This document shows positions 5,796 through 6,589 of a stretch of 6,589 bases of DNA, piece after piece. The DNA lies in assembly GCA_025964055.1 (NCBI GenBank), contig JAOPZP010000455.1:1-6589 (forward strand), read 5' to 3'. Numbering within the stretch: position 1 is the stretch's first letter; every line of letters starts with the position of its first letter. The position numbers and the translations under genes were made by a program. The DNA is from Conexibacter sp. (GTDB lineage: Bacteria; Actinomycetota; Thermoleophilia; Solirubrobacterales; Solirubrobacteraceae). Under the pieces are notes generated by a model. That model was not told the origin of the DNA. It ran no database searches and saw only the letters and a list, made by a program, of their open reading frames with translations.

Positions 5796-6589
5796 ATGCT
5801 CGTCTCCGACGGACGCCGCGCCGGGCCCTCCGGGGCCGGCACGCCCCCCAGCGCCGCCTCCGCGGTGGCCCGCTTCATGCTGGCCTCGCTGGCGGCGATC
5901 GCGGTCGTGGTCGTCGGCGGGTTCTTCGCGCTGCGGTCGGTCACCGTGCGGGAGGCCGAACGCGACACGCGCGATCGCGTGGTGCTGCAGGGCGCGCTCG
6001 TCGAATCCGCGGGCCTGCGCGACGGCATCCTGACCGGTGATGCCCGGGCGCTCGCACGGCTGGACGACGTCGTGCAGGCGCGGCTGCTGAGCCCGTCGGT
6101 CGTCCGCGTCAAGCTCTGGTCGCGCGACGGGCGGATCGTCTACTCCGACGAGCCGGCGATCGTCGGCAAGCGGTTCGCCCTCGGCTCCGACGAGCGGGCG
6201 CTGTTCACCGACGGCGGCGCCCAGGCCGACCTGAGCGATCTCACCAAGCCGGAGAACCGCTACGAGCGCCAGGAGGGCAAGCTGCTGGAGGCGCACACGG
6301 TGATCCGCACGCCCAACGGCACGCCGGTGCTGTTCGAGACCTATCAGCGTTTTGACTCCCTCAGCGCCAGCGGGCAGCGGCTGTTGCGCGCGCTGGCGCC
6401 GACGCTGCTCGCCGCGCTGGCGGTGCTGCTGCTCGTCCAGGCGCCGCTGGCCTGGTCGCTCGCGCGCCGCCTGCAGCGCGGCCACCGCGACCGCGAGCGG
6501 CTGCTGGAGCGCGCGATCGAGGCGTCCGACCAGGAGCGCCGGCGCATCGCCTCCGACCTGCACGACGGCGTCGTCCAGGACCTGGCGGG
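5796..6589 (+). CDS. Membrane sensor histidine kinase, HisKA_3 (NarX/DegS) type, 3' end cut by window
   Basis: The first 264 residues are present; the frame is open to the window end. Residues 1-26 are a polar cytoplasmic tail, about 27-46 is transmembrane segment 1, and 47-197 is an extracytoplasmic sensor domain with the Cache/PAS-like stretch VKLWSRDGRIVYSDEPAIVGKRF (105-127). Transmembrane segment 2 spans about 198-222, and a charged coiled linker follows (225-245, rich in Arg and Glu). The dimerisation and phospho-acceptor motif ERRRIASDLHDGVVQDLA then has His256 as the phosphorylated residue. This H-box is the HisKA_3 form, whose partners are NarL/LuxR-type response regulators. The ATPase domain and probably the regulator gene lie beyond the edge. 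ATG 5796 is the longest sensible start but has no clear Shine-Dalgarno; ATG 5877 (residue 28) would begin right at the membrane helix. The signal sensed is unknown; no haem-binding GAF domain is seen in this part. Confidence 0.9.
   Translation, partial: MLVSDGRRAGPSGAGTPPSAASAVARFMLASLAAIAVVVVGGFFALRSVTVREAERDTRDRVVLQGALVESAGLRDGILTGDARALARLDDVVQARLLSPSVVRVKLWSRDGRIVYSDEPAIVGKRFALGSDERALFTDGGAQADLSDLTKPENRYERQEGKLLEAHTVIRTPNGTPVLFETYQRFDSLSASGQRLLRALAPTLLAALAVLLLVQAPLAWSLARRLQRGHRDRERLLERAIEASDQERRRIASDLHDGVVQDLA

Noticed and set aside
5435..6040. A plus-strand open frame starting with a Val/Ala-rich hydrophobic stretch that looks like a membrane segment
   Set aside because: The valines are the complement of the CAC/GAC codons of the His/Asp-rich minus-strand gene. 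The frame lacks a Shine-Dalgarno sequence and then runs out of frame into the kinase gene.

Overview
The window is very GC-rich and nearly fully coding, with GC-ending codons throughout. The gene content suggests a high-GC actinobacterium: an actinobacterial-type fadA-fadB pair, a TetR regulator, a PQQ-type sugar dehydrogenase lipoprotein, and a HisKA_3-type sensor kinase. The style resembles Thermoleophilia/Solirubrobacterales, but that placement is an inference; no rRNA or other phylogenetic marker is present.

Layout. Positions 76-1221 (+) encode a secreted, probably lipid-anchored glucose/sorbosone-dehydrogenase-like six-bladed propeller protein. It converges on a TetR-family regulator (1218-1856, -), and the two stop codons share the palindrome CTAG. 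The regulator is divergent from a two-gene beta-oxidation operon: a thiolase (fadA, 1949-3166) and, 3 bases later, a multifunctional enoyl-CoA hydratase/3-hydroxyacyl-CoA dehydrogenase (fadB, 3170-5380). The 92-base tetR-fadA gap holds a perfect 12-bp palindrome and a second inverted repeat, which are good operator candidates. A GC-rich hairpin at 5389-5416 closes the fad operon. Next, on the minus strand, comes a 78-residue secreted histidine-rich protein (5429-5665) with a strong Shine-Dalgarno sequence. It diverges from a membrane sensor histidine kinase (5796 to the window end), which is cut just after its phospho-acceptor histidine motif. Their shared 130-base promoter region carries the inverted repeat TGGGACAAAGGTCCCA, whose half-sites and spacing resemble the DosR/DevR (NarL-family) box.

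How the genes work together. The FadA and FadB products together would carry out the last three steps of fatty-acid beta-oxidation (hydration, NAD-dependent oxidation, thiolysis), most likely as one complex. The adjacent TetR protein is the obvious candidate repressor, with acyl-CoA a likely ligand. The right end looks like a separate signalling module: a two-component sensor and a small, possibly metal-binding exported protein under a shared regulatory site. No mobile element, CRISPR array, tRNA or rRNA was seen. The most novel part is the 5429-6589 module; the rest belongs to well-known families.
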